64,000 nt of DNA, from NCBI RefSeq assembly GCF_900111495.1, contig NZ_FOIU01000001.1:310001-374000 (forward strand), given 5' to 3'. Source of the stretch: Chryseobacterium wanjuense. GTDB lineage: Bacteria > Bacteroidota > Bacteroidia > Flavobacteriales > Weeksellaceae. The notes below the pieces were generated by a model. It was not told the DNA's origin and made no database searches. It saw only the letters and a program-made list of their open reading frames with translations. The first letter of the stretch is position 1, and each line of letters starts with the position of its first letter. Both the position numbers and the translations under genes were made by a program. This document shows, one piece after another, positions 1-8,129 of this stretch.

Positions 1-81
1 CCCCTTTAGCAAATAGCCTCTGTTCAGCATTTGCTCAGACTCTTCATTGAGCCACCATATATTTGTACCTTGTTCTTCCAT
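1..81 (-). CDS. nrdA: Ribonucleoside-diphosphate reductase alpha subunit, N-terminal fragment
   Basis: Only the first 27 codons are in the window; the gene runs off the left edge. The start is the ATG at 79-81 (minus strand). The N-terminus includes NIWWLNEESEQMLNRGYLL, which I recognise as the start of flavobacterial class I ribonucleotide reductase large subunits. That subunit reduces ribonucleotides to deoxyribonucleotides with the radical-carrying NrdB. nrdB lies immediately upstream on the same strand, about 200 bp away, so the two are probably co-transcribed. The short visible length keeps the call below certainty. Confidence 0.82.
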   Translation of the reverse strand, partial: MEEQGTNIWWLNEESEQMLNRGYLLKG

Positions 82-279
82 AGTTGTTTATATTTTCGAA
101 TTCCCGAGTGGTTTTAGGACTCAGGAATTTTGTTGCTTTTTAATAATTGTAAATCTGGAAAGATTACATTATACTAGATGCTTCGACAGGCTCAGCATGA
201 CAAAACGCTAATACTATCTGTTTCGACGCTCGCTTCGCTCGCGCTTTTTAATCCAAAACTTAGAGTGCTAATCTAAAAT
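82..279. other. nrdB-nrdA intergenic region with inverted repeat
   Basis: No gene is seen. An imperfect inverted repeat (AATTCCCGAGT at 99-109, ACTCAGGAATT at 119-129, one mismatch) lies just before nrdA in the direction of nrdBA transcription. It could be an attenuator or processing site. A REP-like hairpin lies at 178-200 and is listed separately. A GC-rich stretch at 224-245 (GCTCGCTTCGCTCGC) also stands out from the AT-rich surroundings. Confidence 0.5.
178..200. repeat. REP-like dispersed hairpin, copy 1
   Basis: ATGCT at 178-182 pairs with AGCAT at 194-198 around the core CTTCGACAGGCTCAG. The same core occurs in the opposite orientation near 58163-58180 (reverse complement CTTCGACAAGCTCAGGAT). 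Two copies in 64 kb, both intergenic and both in hairpins, suggest a dispersed REP-like family. Confidence 0.6.
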
Positions 280-1254
280 TTAGAAAAGATCGTTCGCCGT
301 AATACTCTTATCATGTTTCGTATAATCTACCGGTCTTTTTGCAAAGAAATCATCCATAGAATTGGCAAAAACTTCCTCTTCGAACCAAACCATTGGTCTG
401 TATTGTTCAGGAGAAACATTGTATTTTGTATTCATGTTGATTTTCTTTAAACTGTCATCAACACGGTATTTCATGAAGTTTAACAAATCTTCTTTTGAGA
501 AAACGCTTAATTCGCCCAATTCAAAAATCCAGTCAAGGATTTCACCTTCCAGTTCTACCGACTGATCTACTAAAGTATAAATGTCTTCAATATCAGAATC
601 AGTTAATAAATCAGGTTGCTCTTCACGGATTTTGTTGATTAAATAAATTCCGGCATTGGCGTGAATTTGCTCATCCACTGAAGTCCATGCAATAATATTA
701 GAAACATTTTTCATGTATCCTTTAAATCTTGTGAAAGAAAGGATGATGGCAAACTGAGAAAAAAGCGAAACATTTTCAATCAAAATACTGAATAATAAAA
801 GAGAAGAAACATACTCTTTCGGAGTCGCAGAATTGGCGTGTTTCAGAACATTTGACAGGAAGTCAATTCTCTTTTTTACGGCAGGAATTTCTATAACGTG
901 AGTAAATTCTTCGTTATATCCCAATACCTCCAGCAATCTCGAATACGCTTCCGAGTGGCGGAATTCACATTCTGCGAAAGTTGCTCCCAAGCCGTTCAGC
1001 TCAGGTTTTGGCATATGATTATATAGGTTTCCCCAAAATGTCTTTACAGACACCTCAATCTGTGCAATAGCAAGAAGTGCATTTTTTACAGCGTGTTTTT
1101 CGTGTGGCTCCAACTGCGAATGAAAATCCTGAACATCTGCAGTAAAATCCACTTCTGAATGCACCCAGAACGATTTGTTGATAGCTTCTACAAATTGAAG
1201 AACCTCAGGGTATTCAAATGGCTTATAACTTACTCTTTTATCAAAAATTCCCAT
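280..1254 (-). CDS. nrdB: Ribonucleoside-diphosphate reductase beta subunit
   Basis: This 324-residue protein is the radical-generating small subunit of class I ribonucleotide reductase. The diiron/tyrosyl-radical signature is visible: E97, H100 and Y104 have the ExxH...Y spacing, E67 lies upstream, and an EQIH motif lies in the second half. I chose ATG 1254 (MGIFDKRV) because homologues start there; an in-frame ATG upstream would add 17 residues without family resemblance. nrdA follows downstream on the same strand. A -7 box at 1392-1399 probably drives both. A perfect DnaA-box-like 9-mer lies at 1290-1298 in the leader. Confidence 0.96.
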   Translation of the reverse strand: MGIFDKRVSYKPFEYPEVLQFVEAINKSFWVHSEVDFTADVQDFHSQLEPHEKHAVKNALLAIAQIEVSVKTFWGNLYNHMPKPELNGLGATFAECEFRHSEAYSRLLEVLGYNEEFTHVIEIPAVKKRIDFLSNVLKHANSATPKEYVSSLLLFSILIENVSLFSQFAIILSFTRFKGYMKNVSNIIAWTSVDEQIHANAGIYLINKIREEQPDLLTDSDIEDIYTLVDQSVELEGEILDWIFELGELSVFSKEDLLNFMKYRVDDSLKKINMNTKYNVSPEQYRPMVWFEEEVFANSMDDFFAKRPVDYTKHDKSITANDLF

Positions 1255-1289
1255 ATTAAAATGTCTTAAAATTAAAATAAATAGATCAC

Positions 1290-1298
1290 TGTGGATAA
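1290..1298 (+). promoter_or_regulatory. DnaA-box-like sequence upstream of nrdB
   Basis: TGTGGATAA is the reverse complement of TTATCCACA, the classical DnaA box. A one-mismatch copy (TTTTCCACA) lies at 1461-1469. E. coli nrdAB is regulated through DnaA boxes, so a similar role is possible, but a lone 9-mer is weak evidence. Confidence 0.35.
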
Positions 1299-1305
1299 CG
1301 TTCAA

Positions 1306-1678
1306 AAAATATTCAACAATCTGATTTGTCGTGACTTGTGTGTGAAAGTTTTTAACAAGAAAGTGTTTTTATTTTTTGTAATGTGCAAGCACAAAGTTAG
1401 AAAACAAGAACTGTATTTGAAAGGGTGAAACACTAAATGATTGAGTTTTAACCTTAAAAGTTTTCCACATTTACATAAAAACCGCTTAGATATTGACTTA
1501 CAAACTATTATTCCACAAAAATGGATGTTATCAGTGTCTTACAATTAAACACTTTTTTATAATATGTTGTAAATTAATAATTTAAATATTAAACAATAAT
1601 TTAATTAAAGAAATTTCTATTCTTGTAACAAATCGAAAATATCTTCTACTTATTAGTTATAAAAACATACATCACTTA
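1306..1678. other. Divergent intergenic region, nrdB / efflux operon
   Basis: No gene is seen. The reverse-strand box at 1392-1399 serves nrdB. For the plus-strand efflux operon I see only a one-mismatch -7 candidate, TATTCTTG at 1618-1625. Around 1530-1556, AGTGT and ACACT flank an 11-nt spacer. The rest is AT-rich without clear structure. Confidence 0.4.
1392..1399 (-). promoter_or_regulatory. -7 promoter element for nrdBA
   Basis: The reverse strand reads TAACTTTG, an exact match to the Bacteroidetes -7 consensus TAnnTTTG. It implies a leader of roughly 130 nt before nrdB. No clear TTTG -33 element is seen. Confidence 0.5.
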
Positions 1679-2368
1679 ATGTTAGTAATTCAGGATTTAC
1701 ATAAATCATACGATACGGGGAAAAGCAAGTTGCACGTTCTCAAGGGGATCAATCTAAATATCTCAGAAGGCGAGTTTGTTTCGATCATGGGGAGTTCCGG
1801 TTCCGGGAAGTCTACACTCCTTAATATCATTGGTATTCTTGATGAAAAAGATTCCGGGACCTATGAGCTGGATGGTGTTCCGATCGAGCATTTGTCTGAA
1901 GTAAAAGCAGCAGAATACAGAAGTAAGTTTTTAGGATTTATTTTTCAGTCTTTTAATCTGATCGGATATAAAACGGCTTTGGAAAATGTTGCCCTACCTT
2001 TATATTATCAGAACGTTCCAAGAAAAGAACGAAACCAAAAGGCGATGGAATACCTGGAAAAAGTAGGATTGGCACAATGGGCAAATCACTTACCCAACGA
2101 ACTTTCCGGAGGGCAAAAGCAAAGAGTTGCCATCGCAAGAGCTCTGATTACCAATCCTAAAGTTGTTTTGGCGGATGAACCGACAGGGGCGTTGGATTCA
2201 AAAACCACACACGATATTATGAAGCTTCTTCAGGATATTAATAACGAAGGCAAAACGATCATCGTAGTAACGCACGAACCGGATGTTGCCGCACAAACAA
2301 AAAGAAATGTCATCCTGAAAGACGGAATCATCGAAAGTGATGAGTTTATTAAGCAGGTGGTGCTTTAA
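1679..2368 (+). CDS. MacB/LolD-type ABC transporter ATPase
   Basis: This 229-residue protein is the cytoplasmic ATPase of a MacB-like exporter. Walker A is GSSGSGKST at residues 38-46, the signature is LSGGQKQRV, Walker B is VVLADEPTG, and the H-loop lies in VVTHEP. The length fits the stand-alone LolD/MacB nucleotide-binding subfamily. Two MacB-type permeases and an HlyD/MacA adaptor follow on the same strand, so this is a four-gene efflux operon. No TolC gene is present, so an outer-membrane partner must be elsewhere. The substrate cannot be read from sequence. Confidence 0.93.
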   Translation: MLVIQDLHKSYDTGKSKLHVLKGINLNISEGEFVSIMGSSGSGKSTLLNIIGILDEKDSGTYELDGVPIEHLSEVKAAEYRSKFLGFIFQSFNLIGYKTALENVALPLYYQNVPRKERNQKAMEYLEKVGLAQWANHLPNELSGGQKQRVAIARALITNPKVVLADEPTGALDSKTTHDIMKLLQDINNEGKTIIVVTHEPDVAAQTKRNVILKDGIIESDEFIKQVVL

Positions 2369-2484
2369 GGCTGGAAGAAGGAAGAAGGAAGTTTTACTAA
2401 TAGAAAGAAAATTTTAATAAAAAATAAATCAGCGGAAAGATTGGAGACTTCCATCATCAAGCTTCCCGCTTCAAATCTAAATAT

Positions 2485-3714
2485 ATGTTCGACCTAGATC
2501 GTTGGCAGGAAATATTCAGTTCGATTCGCAGTAATGTATTGCGAACGGTGCTTTCTGGTTTTACAGTGGCTTTGGGATTATTTATTTTCATTGTGCTTTT
2601 TGGGATAGGAACGGGGCTGCAGAATGCTTTTACGGAAGGATTTGCAAGAGATGCCCAGAACCTGATTTCAATTGTAACCGGGAAAACCACCATCGCTTAT
2701 AACGGGCTTCAATCCGATCGACAGATAACGATGAATAATGATGACTACGATTTTTTAGTTAATGTCGATAAAGAAAAAGTGGGAAGTTCAACACCGAGAT
2801 ATACTGCAAATTTATTGGTGAAATACGGTAAAGAAAGTGGAAACTACCAGATCAACGGGGCAAGACCGGAAGAAAAAATTATCGAAAACCGGAAAATGTT
2901 GGAAGGACGCTATCTGACGCCTACTGATTTGGATCGAAAGCAAAACGTTGCCGTAATCGGAAGAATGGTGCAGCGTGACTTAATAAAAAACGCAAGCCCG
3001 ATCGGGAAAGAATTAAATATCAACGGAACCATGTTCAAAGTGGTCGGAGTTTTCTCTGACGATGGAGGAGATTGGGACGAAAGACATATTACAGTTCCTA
3101 TCACTACTTTACAGCAGATGAAGAAAGGTTCGGATACGGTAAGTATAAATTATATTGCCTACAACGATAAACTGACGCCGGAGGAAGCCATAAAATACGG
3201 TGATGAGCTAAAAGAAAGATTAAAATCCCGGAAAAACGTATCTCCCGACGATGAAAACGGGGTAAGAGTCTGGAACAATGCCCAGAATATGAACGACACA
3301 TTCACTTTCATGGCGGTTCTTACAGCGATTGTAGGATTTATCGGAATGGGAACTCTTTTGGCAGGAATTATCGGGATCAGCAATATCATGGTGTATATTG
3401 TCAAAGAACGAACCAAAGAAATCGGGGTAAGAAAAGCCATCGGTGCAAAACCGAGAAGCATTGTTGCTTTGATTGTTCAGGAAAGTGTCGTGATTACCGT
3501 AGTTTCAGGATTTGTGGGAGTAGGATTGGGAGTTTTAGCCTTAAACTTAATCGGTGACGGCTTGGAAGAATACTTCATCAAAAATCCTAGCGTAGGATGG
3601 GGAACCATCATCATGGCATTCATTGCATTGGTTTTTTCAGGATTGATTGCCGGATTTGTACCCGCATACAGAGCATCGAAAATTAAACCGATCGAAGCAC
3701 TGAGAACGGAGTAA
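2485..3714 (+). CDS. MacB-family ABC permease, first copy
   Basis: This 409-residue protein has the MacB/FtsX layout: one N-terminal membrane helix (about residues 20-42), a large periplasmic MacB_PCD domain, and three helices in the last 130 residues. The conserved segment KERTKEIGVRKAIGAKP precedes the second helix. It should pair with the second permease, 43 bp downstream, and with the preceding ATPase. The 116-bp gap upstream is repetitive (GGAAGAAGGAAG) with no gene. Unlike E. coli MacB, the ATPase is a separate polypeptide. Confidence 0.93.
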   Translation: MFDLDRWQEIFSSIRSNVLRTVLSGFTVALGLFIFIVLFGIGTGLQNAFTEGFARDAQNLISIVTGKTTIAYNGLQSDRQITMNNDDYDFLVNVDKEKVGSSTPRYTANLLVKYGKESGNYQINGARPEEKIIENRKMLEGRYLTPTDLDRKQNVAVIGRMVQRDLIKNASPIGKELNINGTMFKVVGVFSDDGGDWDERHITVPITTLQQMKKGSDTVSINYIAYNDKLTPEEAIKYGDELKERLKSRKNVSPDDENGVRVWNNAQNMNDTFTFMAVLTAIVGFIGMGTLLAGIIGISNIMVYIVKERTKEIGVRKAIGAKPRSIVALIVQESVVITVVSGFVGVGLGVLALNLIGDGLEEYFIKNPSVGWGTIIMAFIALVFSGLIAGFVPAYRASKIKPIEALRTE

Positions 3715-3757
3715 TTAAAACTCATAACTCATAATTTTTAACTTATAATTAAATAAA

Positions 3758-5029
3758 GTGAATATTATATTTAAAAAAGATACTTGGCAGGAAATTTATT
3801 ATTCTCTGAGAAATAATAAGCTTCGGACATTCCTTACCATGATTGGTGTGGGTTGGGGTATGTTTTTGTATGTAAGTTTGCTTGGAGCGGCAAAAGGAAT
3901 GGAAAACGGCTTCGACAAATTATTTTCAGGATTTGCGACCAACTCTATTTTCCTTTGGGCCCAAAATACATCGATTCCGTACGAAGGTTTCCCGAAAGGA
4001 AGACAAATGCACCTTCACCTTACGGATATGGATATGCTGAAAAGAAAAATTTCGGAGATCGATTATATTTCACCTCAGAATGCAAGGGGAAGTTTCACTG
4101 GAACACCGGGAGAAGCGATGTCCAGAAACGGGAAAAACGGAACGTATTCTTTGACGGGAGATTTTCCGGTAGGGAATAAAATTTCAGAGAAAAAACTGAT
4201 TTTCGGAAGATATATCAACGATGCCGATGTTTCAGGAAATAAAAATGTAGCGGTCATCGGAGAAGAGATTTATAAAAACTTTTTTGATGCCAAAAAGAAT
4301 GAAAATCCGCTTGGAAAATCGATTAATATTAAAGGAATTTTCTTTAATGTAATTGGAGTTTTCAGAGTGAAAAAAGGCGGAGGTTTTGAAAATGACCAGA
4401 CTGTTTTTATTCCGCTTTCTACGTATACGAAAATGTATAATGCAGGAGATCAGATCGATATGTTTGCGATCGTGAGCAAACCGAATGCGAATGTAAATGC
4501 GGTGGAAGAAAATGTAAAATTAGAATTAAAATCAAAAAATAAAGTTTCTCCGGAAGATACCAATGCATTCGGAAGTTTCAACCTGGGAAAAGAGTTCAAA
4601 AAACTGACGGGTTTCTTAACCGGAATGCAGCTTTTAACCATCATTGTAGGAACGTTAACGATTCTTGCAGGGGTAATTGCCATTTCGAATATCCTTTTGA
4701 TTACCGTAAAGGAAAGAACAAAAGAAATCGGGATCAGAAGAGCGTTGGGAGCAAAACCTTCGGAGGTGAGAAACCAGATTTTGCTGGAAAGTGTGGTGAT
4801 CACGCTGTCGTCCGGGCTGCTCGGATTTATGTTCGGGATTTTTGTCTTAATGATCTTAAATATGGCAACGCAGGGTCAGGACGCATTTCCATTTTATAAT
4901 CCGACGGTCAATTACGGAAATGTATTTGCCGCGCTGGGTGTCATGGTAGTCCTCGGATTGATTATCGGAATGATTCCTGCACAAAGAGCCGTAAAGATCA
5001 GACCAATCGAAGCATTAAGAACAGAATAG
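3758..5029 (+). CDS. MacB-family ABC permease, second copy
   Basis: This 423-residue paralogue of the preceding permease has the same layout: an N-terminal helix, a periplasmic domain, three C-terminal helices, and KERTKEIGIRRALGAKP. The start is GTG at 3758; there is no upstream in-frame ATG, and the next internal ATG would remove the conserved WQEIYYSLRNNKLRT start. Both permeases begin with a WQEI motif and end in PIEALRTE, which supports a tandem duplication followed by specialisation as a heterodimer. Confidence 0.92.
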   Translation: MNIIFKKDTWQEIYYSLRNNKLRTFLTMIGVGWGMFLYVSLLGAAKGMENGFDKLFSGFATNSIFLWAQNTSIPYEGFPKGRQMHLHLTDMDMLKRKISEIDYISPQNARGSFTGTPGEAMSRNGKNGTYSLTGDFPVGNKISEKKLIFGRYINDADVSGNKNVAVIGEEIYKNFFDAKKNENPLGKSINIKGIFFNVIGVFRVKKGGGFENDQTVFIPLSTYTKMYNAGDQIDMFAIVSKPNANVNAVEENVKLELKSKNKVSPEDTNAFGSFNLGKEFKKLTGFLTGMQLLTIIVGTLTILAGVIAISNILLITVKERTKEIGIRRALGAKPSEVRNQILLESVVITLSSGLLGFMFGIFVLMILNMATQGQDAFPFYNPTVNYGNVFAALGVMVVLGLIIGMIPAQRAVKIRPIEALRTE

Positions 5030-5114
5030 AAAAAATGAATGGTGATCAATTGTAAATCATGCTCAATCATTTTAATTAAAATAAAACCACTTAAATAAAA
5101 AATAAACTATACAT

Positions 5115-6317
5115 ATGAAAAAGAAATTCACTTGGAAAAAAGCCATTTATATTGTCTTGGGGCTTTTATTTGCAGTGGCGTTGTTCTCAGGAATCGGATA
5201 TCTTATAAAATCCAATTCGAAAGAGAGCGAAGCTTTCCTTACGCGTAAGCCGACCATTCAGAATATGGATGATAAGGTGATGGCGACAGGAAAAATTATT
5301 CCAAAAGAAGAAATTGAAATCAAACCAAATATAGCAGGGATCATCGACAAAATTCTTGTAGATGAAGGCGATAAGGTGACTGCCGGTCAGCTGATCGCAA
5401 CGGTAAGAATCGTTCCGAATCTTGCAGATGTAAACAGTGCACAACAGAATGTGGATAACCAACAGCTTCAGATCAATAATGCCAAATTGAATGTTGATAA
5501 TATGCGCAAGCAATTTGAAATGCAGGAAAGATTATACAAGCAGGGTGTTGCCTCAAAACAGGAATATCTGAACGCACAACAACAGCTATATTCTACACAG
5601 CAAGCGTTAAGAAATGCTCAACAGGCATTGGTTACGGCGCAAAAAACATTGCAGATCGCAAAAACGGGTTCAACTCCGGAATTGCAAAGTCTTGCAACCA
5701 CCCAGATTCGTTCAAAAGCTTCTGGAACGGTGCTTGAAGTGCCTGTTAAAATGGGAAGCCAGGTGATCGAGGCCAATTCTTTCAACGCCGGAACGACGAT
5801 CTGTTCAATTGCAGATCTTAATTCACTGATCTTCCAGGGAGAGATCGATGAAGCTCAAGCCGGAAAATTAAAACAAGGAATGAACATGAATATCGTGATC
5901 GGTGCTCTTCAAAATAAAACATTTCCGGGAAGACTGACGATGATCGCGCCAAAAGGAAAAGACAACAACGGAACCATCAAATTCCCGGTGGAAGGAGACG
6001 TTTACAACCCAAACAACGAATACATCAGAGCCGGATTCTCTGCAAACGGCGAGATCGTTTTGAATTCTCAGAAAAATGCTTTGTTATTGGATGAATCGTT
6101 GGTTCAATACGAAAAGAAAAACGGAAAAGACGTTCCTTTTGTTGAGGTAAAACAAAAAGACGGTAAGTTCAAAAAAGAATATATAAAATTAGGCGCCAGC
6201 GACGGAATTAATGTTCAGATTCTTCCGGGATCGCCGATTACAAAAGACTCTGAAATCAAAGTTTGGAATCCTTCCGACAAAGACAAAGAAGAGTTGAAAG
6301 AAAAATCGAAAAAATAG
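5115..6317 (+). CDS. MacA/HlyD-family periplasmic adaptor
   Basis: This 400-residue membrane fusion protein has one N-terminal anchor helix (residues about 10-30), a split lipoyl-like domain starting near EEIEIKPNIAG, and a Gln/Asn-rich coiled-coil hairpin (about residues 100-165). A beta-barrel and a membrane-proximal domain follow. It would link the inner-membrane MacB pair to a TolC-like channel. It ends the operon, with a terminator hairpin 30 bp downstream. Confidence 0.92.
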   Translation: MKKKFTWKKAIYIVLGLLFAVALFSGIGYLIKSNSKESEAFLTRKPTIQNMDDKVMATGKIIPKEEIEIKPNIAGIIDKILVDEGDKVTAGQLIATVRIVPNLADVNSAQQNVDNQQLQINNAKLNVDNMRKQFEMQERLYKQGVASKQEYLNAQQQLYSTQQALRNAQQALVTAQKTLQIAKTGSTPELQSLATTQIRSKASGTVLEVPVKMGSQVIEANSFNAGTTICSIADLNSLIFQGEIDEAQAGKLKQGMNMNIVIGALQNKTFPGRLTMIAPKGKDNNGTIKFPVEGDVYNPNNEYIRAGFSANGEIVLNSQKNALLLDESLVQYEKKNGKDVPFVEVKQKDGKFKKEYIKLGASDGINVQILPGSPITKDSEIKVWNPSDKDKEELKEKSKK

Positions 6318-6346
6318 TAAACTAACACTATAAATTTCAAACTGTG

Positions 6347-6376
6347 AATCCTGGGATATTTTTCTCAGGATTTTTG
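6347..6376 (+). terminator. Terminator of the efflux operon
   Basis: AATCCTG (6347-6353) pairs with CAGGATT (6366-6372), followed by a T-rich run. It lies 30 bp after the adaptor stop codon. Confidence 0.6.
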
Positions 6377-6485
6377 TTTGAAAAATTCATACAATATTCC
6401 GTCATCTAAACAATGTGCTAAACTTTAAACTTAGATTCCACGCCCCATTTTATTTCGCTCTGAATGACAAAATCGACTTGTAAAC

Positions 6486-6626
6486 TTTGCTGAGTGAAAC
6501 GCCTTTGTGATAAAATAATGATGATTATTAAACCTAACGGGTTTTTAAAACCCGTTAGGTTTGAATGTGTACGAACGACAATATTAGTGTTATTAGTGAA
6601 ATTTATTTGTGTAATTAGTGTTTAAA
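6486..6626. repeat. Composite intergenic repeat, copy 1
   Basis: The segment begins with TGCTGAGTGAAACGCCTTTG (6488-6507) and ends with GTGAAATTTATTTGTGTAAT... up to 6626. Both modules recur in the same order at 52314-52571, and the first module recurs at 60954-60980. A 33-bp palindrome (6530-6562) is embedded here. It lies in the 319-bp gap between the adaptor gene and the fur-type gene, which holds no CDS. Confidence 0.6.
6530..6562. repeat. 33-bp palindrome
   Basis: Two perfect 16-base arms (AAACCTAACGGGTTTT and its reverse complement) flank a single T. The palindrome at 58220-58252 has exactly this 16+1+16 design with another sequence. It could form a cruciform or strong RNA hairpin and resembles dispersed palindromic elements of Bacteroidetes. 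Confidence 0.75.
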
Positions 6627-6636
6627 AATCATAAGA

Positions 6637-7014
6637 TTAATTTGAACAATCCGCGCAATACCCCGAAATAAAACCATTAAAATTCACAGATTGATAGCCT
6701 TGTGGCAATTTCACTTCCATCTCATTAGGTAAGCATTCTATTTTCCCACAAGTTAAGCATCTGAAATGGAAATGATTATGCTTGTGTTTTTTTTCTGAGC
6801 AATTCACACAGATGGCAAAATAATATTTCCCGTCATCGCCTAGGATTTTATGCACAATTCCATCTTCACAGAAACTGTTCAGGACTCTGTAAATCGTGGC
6901 CCGGTCTACCGTTTCGCCCAATTCTTTCTGTAAAATCTCCTGACTTACCGCCGATTTTGAGCTCTTTAAAGACTCCAGGATCAGTTGTTTTGTGATGGTA
7001 TTTCTCTTTGCCAT
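6637..7014 (-). CDS. Fur-family transcriptional repressor
   Basis: This 125-residue protein has a winged-helix N-terminus (residues 5-60, ending DRATIYRVLNSF). The C-terminal half is metal-binding: C86xxC89 and C120xxC123 form the structural zinc site, a His-rich stretch (H77, H79, H81, H83) adds ligands, and C69xxC72 is extra. I chose ATG 7014 (MAKRNTITK) over the upstream ATG because the -7 box lies between them. It is divergent from a TrxR-like flavoprotein with a dyad between the promoters, so it probably autoregulates and controls that gene. Zur-, PerR- or Fur-type sensing cannot be told apart. Confidence 0.9.
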   Translation of the reverse strand: MAKRNTITKQLILESLKSSKSAVSQEILQKELGETVDRATIYRVLNSFCEDGIVHKILGDDGKYYFAICVNCSEKKHKHNHFHFRCLTCGKIECLPNEMEVKLPQGYQSVNFNGFISGYCADCSN

Positions 7015-7018
7015 GTTG

Positions 7019-7026
7019 CAAATATA
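7019..7026 (-). promoter_or_regulatory. -7 element of the fur-type gene
   Basis: The reverse strand reads TATATTTG, an exact TAnnTTTG match, with only four bases (CAAC) before the ATG. The transcript would be leaderless or nearly so. Confidence 0.6.
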
Positions 7027-7030
7027 AAAA

Positions 7031-7059
7031 TTATTATTGCGATTAAGTCGCATTAATGA
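7031..7059. promoter_or_regulatory. Candidate Fur-family operator between divergent promoters
   Basis: A dyad has arms TTATTATTGCGA and TCGCATTAATGA around TTAAG; 10 of 12 positions pair, including the inner TGCGA/TCGCA. It lies between the two divergent -7 boxes, where both -33 regions should be, which is the expected place for a repressor site. Confidence 0.55.
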
Positions 7060-7069
7060 AAAATTATTT

Positions 7070-7077
7070 TACCTTTG
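7070..7077 (+). promoter_or_regulatory. -7 element of the flavoprotein gene
   Basis: TACCTTTG matches TAnnTTTG exactly. Its last base is the first base of the heptamer array, so the array would lie in the 5' leader. Confidence 0.6.
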
Positions 7078-7111
7078 CAACAAGCAACAAGCAACAAGCA
7101 ACAAGCAACAA
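7077..7111 (+). repeat. Tandem heptamer GCAACAA x5
   Basis: Five perfect copies of GCAACAA occupy the predicted leader of the flavoprotein gene and end 7 bp before its ATG. Such arrays can change copy number by slippage, which would alter leader length here. Confidence 0.9.
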
Positions 7112-7118
7112 AAAAACT

Positions 7119-8021
7119 ATGGAAAACAAATTTGATGTCATTATCATAGGAGGAAGCTACGCAGGATTATCTGCCGGGATGTCTCTGGGAAGATCTTTGA
7201 GAAAAGTTTTAATCATCGATAGCGGAAAACCCTGCAACAGACAGACTCCGCATTCCCATAATTTCATTACTCATGACGGGAAAACTCCGAAAGAAATTTC
7301 TGATCTGGCAAAAGAACAGGTGGAAAAATATGAAACGGTACACTTCCATAACGGAATAGTGATAAAAACAGTAAAAGTTTCAGAAGATTTTCAAGTGGAA
7401 ACAGATAATGGAGAAAATTTTTTCGCTAAAAAACTGATTTTAGCTTCAGGAGTTAAGGATATGATGCCCGATATTTCAGGATTTTCAGAATGCTGGGGAA
7501 TTTCTGTGATTCACTGTCCTTATTGCCATGGCTACGAAGTAAAAGGCGAGCCAACAGGTATTCTTTCCAACGGGGAAATGTTGTTCGAATTTTCTAAGCT
7601 TGTTTATAATCTTACCAAAGACCTCACTTTATTTACCAATGGAAAAGCGGATTTAAGCAACGAACAGATTGAAATTTTAAATAAGAATAAAATCAACCTG
7701 GTAGAGGATGAAATAGAAGCAATCATCCATGAAAACGGACAAATGCAAAAATTAATTTTAAAAACCGGAAACGAAGTTGCATTAAAAGCTTTGTACGCAA
7801 AAATTCCTTTTGAACAGAATATCAATACGGAAGATCTGGGATTGGAATTAACGGAACATGGTTTTATTAAAATCGATCATTTCCATAAAACGAATGTCGA
7901 CGGAGTGTTTGCCTGTGGAGATAATGTGACGATGATGAGGTCGGTTGCCAATGCAGTGGCTCAGGGGAATTTCACTGGAGCCATTATTAATAAAGAACTT
8001 TGCGATGAAGAATTTTCATAA
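7119..8021 (+). CDS. TrxR-like NAD(P)/FAD-dependent oxidoreductase
   Basis: This 300-residue flavoprotein has an N-terminal FAD-binding GGSYAG (11-16), a redox pair C133-P-Y-C136 followed by HGYE, and a C-terminal ACGD motif that contacts FAD. The architecture is that of thioredoxin reductase-like proteins, including the dithiol-oxidase branch. ATG 7119 is chosen because the upstream in-frame ATG would encode the heptamer array. The natural substrate is unknown. The divergent Fur-family gene suggests metal or peroxide control. Confidence 0.9.
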   Translation: MENKFDVIIIGGSYAGLSAGMSLGRSLRKVLIIDSGKPCNRQTPHSHNFITHDGKTPKEISDLAKEQVEKYETVHFHNGIVIKTVKVSEDFQVETDNGENFFAKKLILASGVKDMMPDISGFSECWGISVIHCPYCHGYEVKGEPTGILSNGEMLFEFSKLVYNLTKDLTLFTNGKADLSNEQIEILNKNKINLVEDEIEAIIHENGQMQKLILKTGNEVALKALYAKIPFEQNINTEDLGLELTEHGFIKIDHFHKTNVDGVFACGDNVTMMRSVANAVAQGNFTGAIINKELCDEEFS

Positions 8022-8129
8022 ATAATTTTTTAAACTTTTTATTTAACCACAAAAGATACTTCCATTGACACAACCGACGGTTTCCCAACATTAAAGAATG
8101 CAGACTTAATTAAAGGAAATATTGAATGG

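Noticed and set aside
7077-7111. Short direct repeats that might suggest a CRISPR array
   Set aside because: They are contiguous 7-base copies without spacers and there are no cas genes; this is a simple tandem repeat.
7056-7118. ATG 7056 as start of the flavoprotein
   Set aside because: It lies upstream of the -7 box and would translate the heptamer array; homology starts at 7119.
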